In this document: in pieces, positions 1 through 5,822 of the stretch
Layout: each line of letters starts with the position of its first letter
Numbering within the stretch: the first letter of the stretch is position 1
Assembly: GCA_948857205.1 (NCBI GenBank)
Contig: CAQPRV010000097.1
Coordinates: 1 to 6,420, forward strand
Source: an uncultured Clostridia bacterium
GTDB lineage: Bacteria; Bacillota; Clostridia; TANB77; CAG-508
DNA length: 6,420 bases
Direction of reading: 5' to 3'
Made by a program: the position numbers and the translations under genes
The notes under the pieces: generated by a model
Told to the model about the DNA's origin: nothing
Seen by the model: the letters and a program-made list of their open reading frames with translations, nothing else
Databases searched by the model: none

Positions 1-134
1 ATATTGCAGGAGAATCTTATCGAATTAAAGATATGATGTCTAAAATGGAAAATATTAACAATACTAGTGGTTAATCTATGGTGTCTAAATTGGTAAAAAT
101 TATTTTCCCTTTTTTGGTAATTTTGGTATTGACT
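1..134 (+). mobile_element. Right end of an IS21-family insertion sequence (partial)
   Basis: The window opens inside what looks like an IS21-type element. The last codons of an IstB-like gene are followed by about 60 bases carrying three spaced copies of TTGGTA (from 90, 114 and 123), a TTTTCCCTTTTTT tract and a TATTGAC end. Multiple short repeats in the terminal region are typical of IS21-family ends, where they bind the transposase IstA. The exact boundary is not visible because the other end lies outside the window; about 128-134 is my estimate. The element ends roughly 20 bases before the start codon of the next gene, so it has probably replaced that gene's original upstream region. Confidence 0.6.
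3..74 (+). CDS. IstB-like transposition helper ATPase, C-terminal fragment (5' end outside window)
   Basis: The third frame is open from the window edge and encodes IAGESYRIKDMMSKMEN and a few more residues before TAA at 72-74. The G-x-SYR-(L/I)-K pattern matches the extreme C-terminus of IstB, the AAA+ helper ATPase encoded by the second gene of IS21-family elements, which works with the DDE transposase IstA. The catalytic ATPase domain lies upstream, outside the window, so this assignment rests on the short tail plus the IS21-like repeats directly after it. An unrelated C-terminus cannot be excluded. Confidence 0.5.
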   Translation: MAGESYRIKDMMSKMENINNTSG

Positions 135-151
135 TTTATAAGGTTTTGATT

Positions 152-478
152 ATGAATGAAAAATGTTTTTGTTGTTTTAAAAGTATAAATAATAATTTTG
201 ATAGTGAGAACAACCTGATGACAGATTGGCTGGATTTTAGGTCTGAAGAGTTGGAAACTAATTTGAGTGAGGAAGATAAAAGGCATTTACTTAAGTTTGA
301 TGTTTTTGCTGATAGAATTTTGGATGCTACTTTGGATTCTAAAAATGATTATGTTTCTGATGTTTTAGATGATTTGCGTGATGATTTTTTACAACATTGT
401 ATTTATTGGAATGAGAAATATTATAGGACTGGGTTTGGTGATGGAATTAAGTTACTGAATAGTGCTTTAAATTCTTAG
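152..478 (+). CDS. Small acidic protein of unknown function, copy 1 (full length)
   Basis: A 108-residue acidic, probably mostly helical protein that I cannot assign to a named function. It begins with a cysteine cluster (C5, C7, C8 in KCFCCF) and ends with YYRTGFGDGIKLL. A tyrosine followed by GFxDGxxLL is common at the end of small helical proteins of unknown function in Clostridia. There is no signal peptide or membrane segment. I chose ATG at 152, with an AAGG ribosome site at 140-143; a TTG two codons upstream is too close to that site. A second, shorter copy lies at 4548-4802 in the same orientation, and nearly every other gene here is on the opposite strand. The IS21 end lies immediately upstream, so native promoter sequence may have been lost. 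A strong hairpin terminator follows. Confidence 0.7.
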   Translation: MNEKCFCCFKSINNNFDSENNLMTDWLDFRSEELETNLSEEDKRHLLKFDVFADRILDATLDSKNDYVSDVLDDLRDDFLQHCIYWNEKYYRTGFGDGIKLLNSALNS

Positions 479-495
479 GTTTAAGCCTAAAATTT

Positions 496-558
496 AAGGT
501 GGGTAAAAAGAATTTTTTTAAAAACTTCTCTTTGCCCACCTTTTATATTTTTATTTTT
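496..558. terminator. Strong intrinsic terminator between convergent genes
   Basis: Bases 496-512 and 526-542 form a 17-bp stem with two G-T wobble pairs (core GGTGGG/CCCACC) and a 13-base loop. On the plus strand it is followed by a T-rich tract to 558, which ends transcription of the small gene. A-rich sequence on the other flank gives some U-rich character on the minus strand too, so it may also stop the converging ATPase transcript. A smaller dyad, TTAGG/CCTAA, lies directly before it at 475-490. Confidence 0.85.
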
Positions 559-1885
559 CTTTTAGATATCTTTTCAAAAGAAATGTTAAGAAATAGGGGA
601 AAGTATAAAATTTGCCGTTAAATCCTATATTTCTATTACATAATTTTATTCCATATCTTATATCTTCATATTTATCATTATCAATTAAATTATTTAATGA
701 AGCGGTTGCATTATCATTTGCCTTTACTTCAACAGGAATTAATGAATCTTTATCTCTTATAAAGAAATCCATTTCAATTGTTCCTTTTTCATTCTTATAA
801 AAATACAATTTATATCCTGCTTTTACAAGCATATCTCCAACAATATTTTCAAAAAGGGCACCCTTGTAAGTATTAAAATTTTCATTCTTCCTTAAATCAT
901 CTTGAGCTTCTTCATCAAGTGAACCAATTAATACTCCTGTATCACTAAAATATAATCTATAATTATCTGGATTATAATTACCACCAAGTGGAAGCTCTGG
1001 TTGTTCCATGCAATATGAAATATTAATTATACCTGCATTATCTAGCCATTCTATTGTTCCGATATATTCTCTACTTCTAGCACCATTCTCAACTTTAGAA
1101 ATTTGAAATTTTTTATTTTCATTTCCCAGAAATGTAGGAATCTTTCTATACACACTTAATATTTTTCCTTGATCTAATCCTTGAGCATATTTTGTAATAT
1201 CTTCTTCATAGTCTAATAAAATTTGTTTTTGCATTTCTAATATGCCACTATAATTTTTTTGAGAAATAAATCTATTTACTATTGCTGGCATTCCACCAAC
1301 TACCATAAATTCTTTAAAATTAGACATCATAACATCATATTGCACTGTACTTAATGGCTTAGTTTCAATCATACATTTATATAAATCTTCAATTTGTTCT
1401 TCTTTATATCCCTTTGCCCATAAAAATTCTTCAAAATCCATTGAATACATATTATAATCAATCTTATTTCCAACACTGTTTGACTCTATTTCTTTATAGT
1501 TTATCCCCATCAACGATCCAGAACAAATTACATCAAATCTTCCATCTTGATTAAATGATTTTAATGATGTTGCACAATTAGGACATGCTTGAAGTTCATC
1601 AAAGAAAATTAAAGTTTCTCCTGGTACAAATTTAAAATTTGGATTTTTAAAAGAAATGTTCTTTAAGATACTATCAACATCAAAACCATTTTTGAAAATA
1701 TCTAAGTATTGTTTTTCAATTGCAAAATTAATTTCTACTAGATTTTTATAATTGTTTTTTGCAAAATTTTCTATACTATCAGTTTTTCCTATTTGTCTTG
1801 CACCTTTTACAATCAATGGCATTTTGTTTTTATCATTTTTCCAATCTATTAAATATTGGTCTATTTTTCTCCTTAAACGACTCAT
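551..1885 (-). CDS. AAA+ ATPase of the DUF4143 type
   Basis: A 444-residue protein with the hallmarks of the widespread AAA_14/DUF4143 ATPases. The N-terminal domain has a Walker A motif GARQIGKT (residues 28-35), a Walker B motif TLIFFDE (91-97) followed by the usual LQxCPxxxTSLK segment, and a sensor-like CSGS (about 121-124). The C-terminal DUF4143 part ends in a PD-(D/E)XK-like pattern, ExDFF followed by PVEVKAN (about 370-389), a fold shared with nucleases; activity has not been shown for the family as a whole. The cellular role of these ATPases is not established. The open frame extends 24 codons further upstream, but I chose the internal ATG (1883-1885). It has GAGGTG six bases upstream, and a good promoter lies within the would-be N-terminal extension. 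The gene is transcribed separately from the hydrolase operon behind it. Confidence 0.88.
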   Translation of the reverse strand: MSRLRRKIDQYLIDWKNDKNKMPLIVKGARQIGKTDSIENFAKNNYKNLVEINFAIEKQYLDIFKNGFDVDSILKNISFKNPNFKFVPGETLIFFDELQACPNCATSLKSFNQDGRFDVICSGSLMGINYKEIESNSVGNKIDYNMYSMDFEEFLWAKGYKEEQIEDLYKCMIETKPLSTVQYDVMMSNFKEFMVVGGMPAIVNRFISQKNYSGILEMQKQILLDYEEDITKYAQGLDQGKILSVYRKIPTFLGNENKKFQISKVENGARSREYIGTIEWLDNAGIINISYCMEQPELPLGGNYNPDNYRLYFSDTGVLIGSLDEEAQDDLRKNENFNTYKGALFENIVGDMLVKAGYKLYFYKNEKGTIEMDFFIRDKDSLIPVEVKANDNATASLNNLIDNDKYEDIRYGIKLCNRNIGFNGKFYTFPYFLTFLLKRYLKEK

Positions 1886-1891
1886 ACTTTT

Positions 1892-1897
1892 CACCTC
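1892..1897 (-). promoter_or_regulatory. Ribosome binding site that decides the ATPase start
   Basis: GAGGTG read on the minus strand, six bases before ATG 1883-1885. No comparable site precedes the upstream in-frame ATG at 1955-1957, and the conserved family N-terminus (xRxxDxYLxxW) begins just after the internal ATG. Confidence 0.75.
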
Positions 1898-1904
1898 TGT
1901 ATAT

Positions 1905-1933
1905 ATTGTATCACAAAATTCTTGTATTTTCAA
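1905..1933 (-). promoter_or_regulatory. Sigma-A type promoter of the ATPase gene
   Basis: On the minus strand, TTGAAA (1928-1933) and TACAAT (1905-1910) are separated by exactly 17 bases, each differing from the consensus at one position. Transcription would start close to the GAGGTG ribosome site, leaving a short leader before ATG 1885. Confidence 0.75.
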
Positions 1934-1954
1934 TATAGGTTTATCACAAAATTC
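1909..1954 (-). repeat. 13-bp direct repeat over the ATPase promoter (candidate operator)
   Basis: GAATTTTGTGATA occurs twice without mismatch, at 1942-1954 and 1909-1921, 33 bp apart centre to centre, about three helical turns. The downstream copy lies between the -35 and -10 elements and touches the -10 box; the other lies just upstream of the -35. This arrangement fits cooperative repressor binding on one face of the DNA, but it could also be a local duplication. Confidence 0.5.
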
Positions 1955-2005
1955 CATATGTTTTATATCCTAAAAATCACATTTCACCAATATTTTTATT
2001 ATTAC

Positions 2006-2635
2006 TTATTTTATACTTTCAATAATATAATTGCAAATTTTCTTATGCCCATTATGGTTTGGATGTAACCCATCAATAAAATCCGCTTTTTGCAATATAT
2101 CTTACATTGCAATATATTTAATTCTATTATTCTTACATAATTTTTCTAGTTCTGCATCATAGCTTAAAATTAGCTCTAAATCCCTATCATATTCTGTTAT
2201 TATTTCATTATCATAATATTTATTTGGTTTCCACAAAAACTTTTCATCGCTTTCTATTCTTGTCAATCCTAAAATTATCATATTGCAATCATTATCCATA
2301 ACACATTTGGCGATTTTTTCTATATTTGCTTTATATTGTTCGATACTATTCTTTTGGCTACCATTAAATTCTTGAGTATCATTAACTCCAATAGATAGTA
2401 TAACTGTATTTGTAAATTCCTCATGTTTAAATGATTTCAATATACTATCAATTTTAGTTAAAATATCGGTGCTTGTAGCTCCTGGAAACCCTGCAACATG
2501 AACGTAATTACTACATTCTTTTGAATTATGTTTTTTCACAATATAGTTTTTAAACATTGCAGCCCATCCACCAATTTCAAAATCTCCAATTCCATATGTA
2601 ATACTATCACCTATTATTATATAATTATTATTCAT
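2006..2635 (-). pseudogene. SGNH/GDSL-type esterase broken by an in-frame stop
   Basis: The frame begins at ATG 2633-2635 (ribosome site GAAAGGG at 2644-2650) and encodes an SGNH hydrolase. It shows block I GDSIT with the nucleophile Ser11, block II GFPGATS (Gly52) and block III GVND (Asn85). A TAA at 2102-2104 stops it after 177 residues. Reading straight on in the same frame gives 31 more residues including DGLHPNHNGHKK, the family's block V with the catalytic Asp-x-x-His, and then a natural TAA at 2006-2008. The total of about 209 residues is normal for the family. A single-base change of a GAA, AAA or CAA codon would explain the stop, so the ancestor was intact until recently. The 177-residue product lacks Asp and His and should be inactive. 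It is third in an operon behind two other hydrolases. A sequencing error is the main alternative. Confidence 0.88.
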
Positions 2636-2657
2636 TTACAAATCCCTTTCTTAACTT

Positions 2658-3515
2658 CTATCTAAGATCATTTATCCATTCAAAGATTAACGAACTTACT
2701 TCTTTTTCTTTACCTACATAAAAATGATTTGTTTTGTTTATGATTTTATATTTAAAATTATTACAATTTTTTGCTTTATCCTTTAGCAAATCTAAATGTA
2801 AATAATTATCTGTTTCTTCTGAACCTGAAAATGTTAATATCGGAATATCTATACTTTCAAATTGAAACCAATTATCCGAATTAGCCATAACTGGTAAATT
2901 ATCAAGATTTAAATCTTTTTTAAACCAATTATAATATGTTTGCGAACTCATATACATATAATCTTCAACTAAGTTGCTAAGTATTTTTGTTGCATTTCCT
3001 TTATCTATATTATTTTTTGCTTCATTAATAAGTTCTTCATAATCAGATTGTCGAAGTAATTGTAGACCTACCATGTCTGGAGCACTTGCAAGCACCAATC
3101 CTAAAATATTAGGATGTTTTTTATAATAGTAATAAATCAGTTTATTACATCCATAACTATGCCCCATTAAAATAAATTTTTTATATCCTAATTCTTTTGA
3201 TTTTTCAATTGCTAAATCTATATCTAGAATGCAATCTTCAAAAATTTCGTACATACATCCACATCTCTTATAAAAGCCATCTTTCATTAATATATCATTC
3301 TCTATAGAATGACCTCTATTATGTTCATAAAGAAAACCTATACTATTTTTAGATAAAAGCCCTCCACATACACTAGCAAAATAATTATCTAATATTGTTT
3401 GGCACATACCATGTATAAATATTACACATATATCTTTTTTATCACTTTCAAAATGTATCATAGGTAATCTCAAACCATCATTGGTATAAGCGTCGTTAAT
3501 AAATTCTACCTTCAT
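2658..3515 (-). CDS. Alpha/beta-hydrolase, DUF1749-like
   Basis: A 285-residue cytoplasmic alpha/beta-hydrolase with no signal peptide. Visible motifs are FIHGM for the oxyanion region (about 33-37), the nucleophile elbow GHSYG with Ser120, a likely acid within SGSEETD (Glu233, Glu234 or Asp236), and the catalytic His264 in TNHFY. The segment GHSYGCNKLIYYYYKKHP followed by GLVLASAPD resembles the DUF1749 branch, whose substrates are unknown; a small ester or lipid-like substrate is a guess only. The start ATG has AAGGAG at 3525-3530, nine bases upstream. It is the middle gene of a same-strand run, 30 bases after the HD-domain gene and 22 bases before the SGNH pseudogene, so co-transcription is likely. 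Confidence 0.88.
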   Translation of the reverse strand: MKVEFINDAYTNDGLRLPMIHFESDKKDICVIFIHGMCQTILDNYFASVCGGLLSKNSIGFLYEHNRGHSIENDILMKDGFYKRCGCMYEIFEDCILDIDLAIEKSKELGYKKFILMGHSYGCNKLIYYYYKKHPNILGLVLASAPDMVGLQLLRQSDYEELINEAKNNIDKGNATKILSNLVEDYMYMSSQTYYNWFKKDLNLDNLPVMANSDNWFQFESIDIPILTFSGSEETDNYLHLDLLKDKAKNCNNFKYKIINKTNHFYVGKEKEVSSLIFEWINDLR

Positions 3516-3545
3516 ATGATATAACTCCTTTTAATCGTTTCTTTA

Positions 3546-4124
3546 TTATTTTTCTACAAACAATACTTTGATAATATTTTCATATCTATCTTTTATTTCT
3601 TCTCTTGTTTTTTCACTCAATTTATTATAATCTCTTTCAAGTTTCTTCTTAATAAATTCCGTTCCATCTTCTATTGACAGTCCCATTTCATTTTTGCCAA
3701 AAGCTAAATGAAATAATGAAGGAATACAATCAAAATGTGCAAGAACATCTGCATCTGCTACACATTGCTCTTCAATTGTATTTCTAGGTAAGTCTTTGAT
3801 GCCTCTATGTCTTAATATACATTCTTTCACTCTTTCTTTTCTATCTTCTGGATAATTAAGTTCAGTTAATAATTCATCAGCGATTTTTGCTCCATAAACA
3901 TTATGATCTTCTCTAGGTCCAATTTCTGATGGCATTGCTATATCATGTAATAAAGCTCCTAATTCAACGTTTTCTATATCTGCATCATATTTTTTTGCAA
4001 GTTCAACTGAATTTTTGACAACATACTTTATATGGTCATTCCAAAAGTCATAACTATATTTCTCATGATAAGTATTGCATCTTTTTAATAATTCTTCTTT
4101 AATACTTTCAACTATTTTGCTCAT
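3546..4124 (-). CDS. HD-domain metal-dependent phosphohydrolase
   Basis: A 192-residue soluble protein with the HD-superfamily signature: His31, His60-Asp61 in ALLHDIA, and Asp124 or Asp126 in ADADVLAHFD. His74 and His106 sit where a second metal is bound in some HD phosphatases. Enzymes of this kind hydrolyse phosphomonoesters or nucleotides with divalent metals; nothing here fixes the substrate. AAGGA lies about eight bases before the ATG. It is the first gene of an apparent operon with an alpha/beta-hydrolase and an SGNH esterase, which suggests a small-molecule salvage or detoxification route rather than signalling, though that is inference. The (p)ppGpp synthetase and cyclic-di-GMP HD-GYP signatures are absent. 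Confidence 0.85.
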   Translation of the reverse strand: MSKIVESIKEELLKRCNTYHEKYSYDFWNDHIKYVVKNSVELAKKYDADIENVELGALLHDIAMPSEIGPREDHNVYGAKIADELLTELNYPEDRKERVKECILRHRGIKDLPRNTIEEQCVADADVLAHFDCIPSLFHLAFGKNEMGLSIEDGTEFIKKKLERDYNKLSEKTREEIKDRYENIIKVLFVEK

Positions 4125-4164
4125 TTGATTTTTCCTTCCACAATTAAATTTCCTTATTGATATT

Positions 4165-4193
4165 ACTATACCATAAGTTCCTTAATTATTCCA
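4165..4193 (-). promoter_or_regulatory. Weak candidate promoter of the HD / alpha-beta / SGNH operon
   Basis: On the minus strand, TATAGT (4165-4170) is a good -10 match 40 bases before the HD start codon. The sequence 17 bases upstream, TGGAAT, matches only three positions of TTGACA. It is placed mainly by position, between a terminator-like hairpin and the first gene. Confidence 0.35.
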
Positions 4194-4252
4194 TAGTTTA
4201 ATCTTTATTATTTCCATCGTGGTAGGGGTTTTTACTGGAATAAAACGAAAAA

Positions 4253-4280
4253 TAAGACTACTTATTAGCTTGTAGTCTTA
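4253..4280 (-). terminator. Hairpin followed on the minus strand by a T-rich tract
   Basis: A perfect 9-bp stem (4253-4261 with 4272-4280, TAAGACTAC/GTAGTCTTA) and a 10-base loop. Read on the minus strand it runs into TTTTTCGTTTTATT, so it can act as an intrinsic terminator that insulates the hydrolase operon from transcripts arriving from the TIR side. The plus-strand flank is T-rich but interrupted by C, so activity in both directions is possible. Confidence 0.6.
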
Positions 4281-4547
4281 CTTCTATTTCTATTTCGCAA
4301 TTCTGATTAAGCTTGCTTGTTTTTGGTTATGAGGAATTTTTGCAAACTATTAGTAGATAAGGCTTTTCAGTGTATTTGCTGGTATATTGGGTGTACCCAA
4401 TTTTTGTACTTTGTAAATTTATGTGATTTTGGGTTCGTTTTTGGAAATAGTGTGCCCAAATTGAGCCAGTTATGGTTTAAGTTGTTTATTACTTTTTATG
4501 GCATCTTAAGACTTCAAAATTATATTGAATTTATGGAGATTTTGATT
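4281..4547. other. Gene-free stretch upstream of the second small gene
   Basis: No convincing gene on either strand. The plus-strand frame of the downstream small gene stays open for about 77 codons upstream from an ATG at 4317. Its translation is rich in Phe, Leu and Cys, has no ribosome site and shows no recognisable family, so I read it as chance or relic. A tight dyad ATTGGG-TGTA-CCCAAT (4386-4401) is followed by a short T run, and further GGG/CCC-bearing words (TTTTGGG, GCCCAAATTG) follow within 70 bases. A GGAG ribosome site at 4535-4538 serves the gene at 4548. I saw no clear promoter. Confidence 0.5.
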
Positions 4548-4802
4548 ATGAATAAGAAATGTTTTTGTTGTTTTGAAAGTAGGAATAATAATTTTGATAG
4601 TGAGAATGACTTAATGACAGATTGGCTGGATTTTAGGTCTGAAGAATTGGAAGCTAATTTGAGTAATAAAGATAAAAGGCATTTGCTTAAGTTTGATGTG
4701 TTTGCTAATAGGATTTTAGATGCTACTTTGGATTCTAAAAAGTATTATAGGACTGGGTTTGGTGATAGGTTTAAGTTACTTAGTAATTCTTTAATTAAAT
4801 AG
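4548..4802 (+). CDS. Small acidic protein of unknown function, copy 2 (internally deleted)
   Basis: An 84-residue paralogue of the protein at 152-478. It shares the KCFCCF start, the MTDWLDFRSEELE and DKRHLLKFDVFA segments and the YYRTGFGD end. DNA identity by eye is about 90 percent up to residue 64. It then lacks 24 residues present in copy 1 (Asn65 to Glu88), a clean 72-base in-frame loss, and the last dozen residues diverge. Shared DNA begins only about 12 bases before the ATG. I chose ATG 4548, with GGAG nine bases upstream, over the longer open frame from 4317. The missing piece is predicted to be helical, so the product may be non-functional or altered. Function is unknown. It converges on the TIR gene, with a shared terminator between them. 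Confidence 0.6.
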   Translation: MNKKCFCCFESRNNNFDSENDLMTDWLDFRSEELEANLSNKDKRHLLKFDVFANRILDATLDSKKYYRTGFGDRFKLLSNSLIK

Positions 4803-4805
4803 TAA

Positions 4806-4828
4806 AAGGCGAGTTGATTTTTCGCCTT
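4806..4828. terminator. Terminator between the small gene and the TIR gene
   Basis: A 7-bp stem, AAGGCGA/TCGCCTT (4806-4812 and 4822-4828), with a 9-base loop, followed by TATTTTAATA on the plus strand. It begins four bases after the stop of the small gene and three bases before the TIR stop codon on the other strand, so it probably serves both convergent transcripts. Confidence 0.7.
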
Positions 4829-4831
4829 ATT

Positions 4832-5326
4832 TTAATATGTTCCAGATTTTTCTATAGCATTCTCTATTAAATCCTCTATATTCTCGCTAATATCGTCATA
4901 AACATTTTTACTTGTCTGGTATGAAGATTCAAAGCATTCTACATATTTTGATAACCTTTCACCTTCATCTGTTAATAATGTATAGAATGGATTACTTCCT
5001 TTATCTGTTTGATTTCCATCTTTGTCTTTCAATTTATTAATATATATGCCTACAATTCCTTTTTTCATTTCATATGCTTTTTCTATCTCATATTTAACCC
5101 ATTTTCTGGTAGATGTAGTCGCACCTATCAATACAACTACACAAGATCTTTTTTCTAATTGTTCATCTATCCATTCTTTTATTTTCGAATCAGATTTTTC
5201 TTTTACTTCTTCCCAATCATTATCGCTAAATGTTGAGTTATCTGATACTTTTCCCATGTTTCTTACTTGTGATGCTCTCCAATTGTCCTTTACATACTCA
5301 AAACTAAAAAATACTTGTCTTTTCAT
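4832..5326 (-). CDS. TIR-like domain protein (DUF1863 / ThsB-like)
   Basis: A 164-residue single-domain protein of the TIR-like DUF1863 family, to which the Thoeris signalling enzyme ThsB belongs. It opens with the family strand VFFSFEY and WRASQVRN (residues 5-23). It continues with CVVVLIG (62-68) and WVKYEIEKA (76-84), where Glu80 is the probable catalytic glutamate, then IVGIYINKLKD (91-101), and closes with a YDDISENIEDLIENAI helix. ThsB proteins use NAD+ to make a cyclic ADP-ribose-type messenger when a phage infects, and the messenger switches on the effector ThsA. No ThsA (SIR2-SLOG or Macro type) is present; the only partner is the small membrane protein encoded directly upstream. 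AGGAGG at 5332-5337 lies five bases before ATG and overlaps the partner's stop codon, so the two are made together. A plain NADase role is the alternative. Confidence 0.85.
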   Translation of the reverse strand: MKRQVFFSFEYVKDNWRASQVRNMGKVSDNSTFSDNDWEEVKEKSDSKIKEWIDEQLEKRSCVVVLIGATTSTRKWVKYEIEKAYEMKKGIVGIYINKLKDKDGNQTDKGSNPFYTLLTDEGERLSKYVECFESSYQTSKNVYDDISENIEDLIENAIEKSGTY

Positions 5327-5331
5327 AATAT

Positions 5332-5338
5332 CCTCCTA
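5332..5338 (-). promoter_or_regulatory. Shine-Dalgarno of the TIR gene overlapping the upstream stop codon
   Basis: On the minus strand the sequence TAGGAGG contains both the TAG stop of the membrane-protein gene (5336-5338) and AGGAGG (5332-5337), five bases before the TIR ATG. Ribosomes finishing the first gene end on the start site of the second, a typical layout for keeping two partner proteins in fixed ratio. Confidence 0.85.
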
Positions 5339-5755
5339 AAATTTTATAAAATAAATTATTAATGTAGTTACAAGGCATACTAAATAAAATGGTAATATTG
5401 TTTTTGAAACTGCAACTTTTAGCAAAGAATAATTACTTATATTATTCATATTTACTTTTATTGAATTAAAATTCATATTAAAATCAATGTTTTTTTCTTC
5501 TTTCTTTCTTACTTCATCATATAAACATCTAAATTTACGTTCAATCATTAAGTAATATGAATCTAATATCCAAAAAACTACCAATGGAATTATTGTTACT
5601 ATTACAGCCTTATGAGAATTTTCTCCTGCAAAAGCATATATAGCAATCATTATTCCAACTGCCCATTGCTTTAAAGAAAACGAATTATTTCCCATCCTAG
5701 TAATTATTTCTTGAATCATATTTAAATGTCCAATTTTATTTGATTGTTCTTGCAT
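5336..5755 (-). CDS. Small three-segment membrane protein, likely TIR partner
   Basis: A 139-residue protein with three hydrophobic segments at about 28-44, 49-67 and 117-137. Between the second and third is a charged, probably cytoplasmic stretch (about 70-112, including KFRCLYDEVRKKEEKN). The start, HLNMIQEIITRMGNNSFSLKQWAV, and FWILDSYYLMIERKFRCLYD look like a recurrent family of small uncharacterised membrane proteins that I associate with DUF1863-type TIR genes; that association is from memory, not searched here. By position it may be the effector that damages the membrane after the TIR enzyme is triggered, or alternatively the infection sensor. AAGGAG (5766-5771) precedes the ATG by ten bases. 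It is first in the two-gene operon, behind its own promoter. No signal peptide is needed, since the first hydrophobic segment is internal. Confidence 0.75.
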   Translation of the reverse strand: MQEQSNKIGHLNMIQEIITRMGNNSFSLKQWAVGIMIAIYAFAGENSHKAVIVTIIPLVVFWILDSYYLMIERKFRCLYDEVRKKEEKNIDFNMNFNSIKVNMNNISNYSLLKVAVSKTILPFYLVCLVTTLIIYFIKF

Positions 5756-5788
5756 AATTATATTTCTCCTTGTAGAACTACTTTACTT

Positions 5789-5817
5789 ATTATATCAATT
5801 TTCTTTTTAATTTTACA
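5789..5817 (-). promoter_or_regulatory. Promoter of the membrane protein - TIR operon
   Basis: A perfect TATAAT on the minus strand (5789-5794) has a poor -35, TGTAAA (5812-5817), 17 bases upstream. A strong -10 with a weak -35 suits a promoter held low or needing an activator. The long inverted repeat at 5823-5867 begins five bases upstream of the -35. Confidence 0.6.
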
Positions 5818-5822
5818 TACCT

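Noticed and set aside
114..142. Promoter-like TTGGTA, 17-base spacer, TATAAG in front of the first small gene
   Set aside because: Start of transcription would fall at about 150, practically on the ATG, leaving no ribosome site; the match probably reflects the IS21 terminal repeats.
1886..1957. 24-codon N-terminal extension of the ATPase
   Set aside because: It contains the promoter and the direct repeat, lacks a ribosome site, and the family's usual N-terminus begins at the internal ATG.
2102..2104. TAA read as sense (alternative code) in the esterase
   Set aside because: All other genes here end normally at TAA or TAG, so a nonsense mutation or sequencing error is far more likely.
4380..4460. 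Possible tRNA or riboswitch, because of GGGTTCG and several GGG/CCC words
   Set aside because: No acceptor stem or anticodon arm can be built around GGGTTCG, and I recognise no known riboswitch core.
4317..4547. Longer version of the second small protein starting at 4317
   Set aside because: No ribosome site, Phe/Cys-rich translation unlike a real domain, and copy 1 shows homology only from about 12 bases before 4548.
4832..5755. Canonical Thoeris with ThsA, or a CBASS operon
   Set aside because: No SIR2, SLOG or Macro domain and no nucleotidyltransferase is encoded; only a small membrane protein accompanies the TIR gene.
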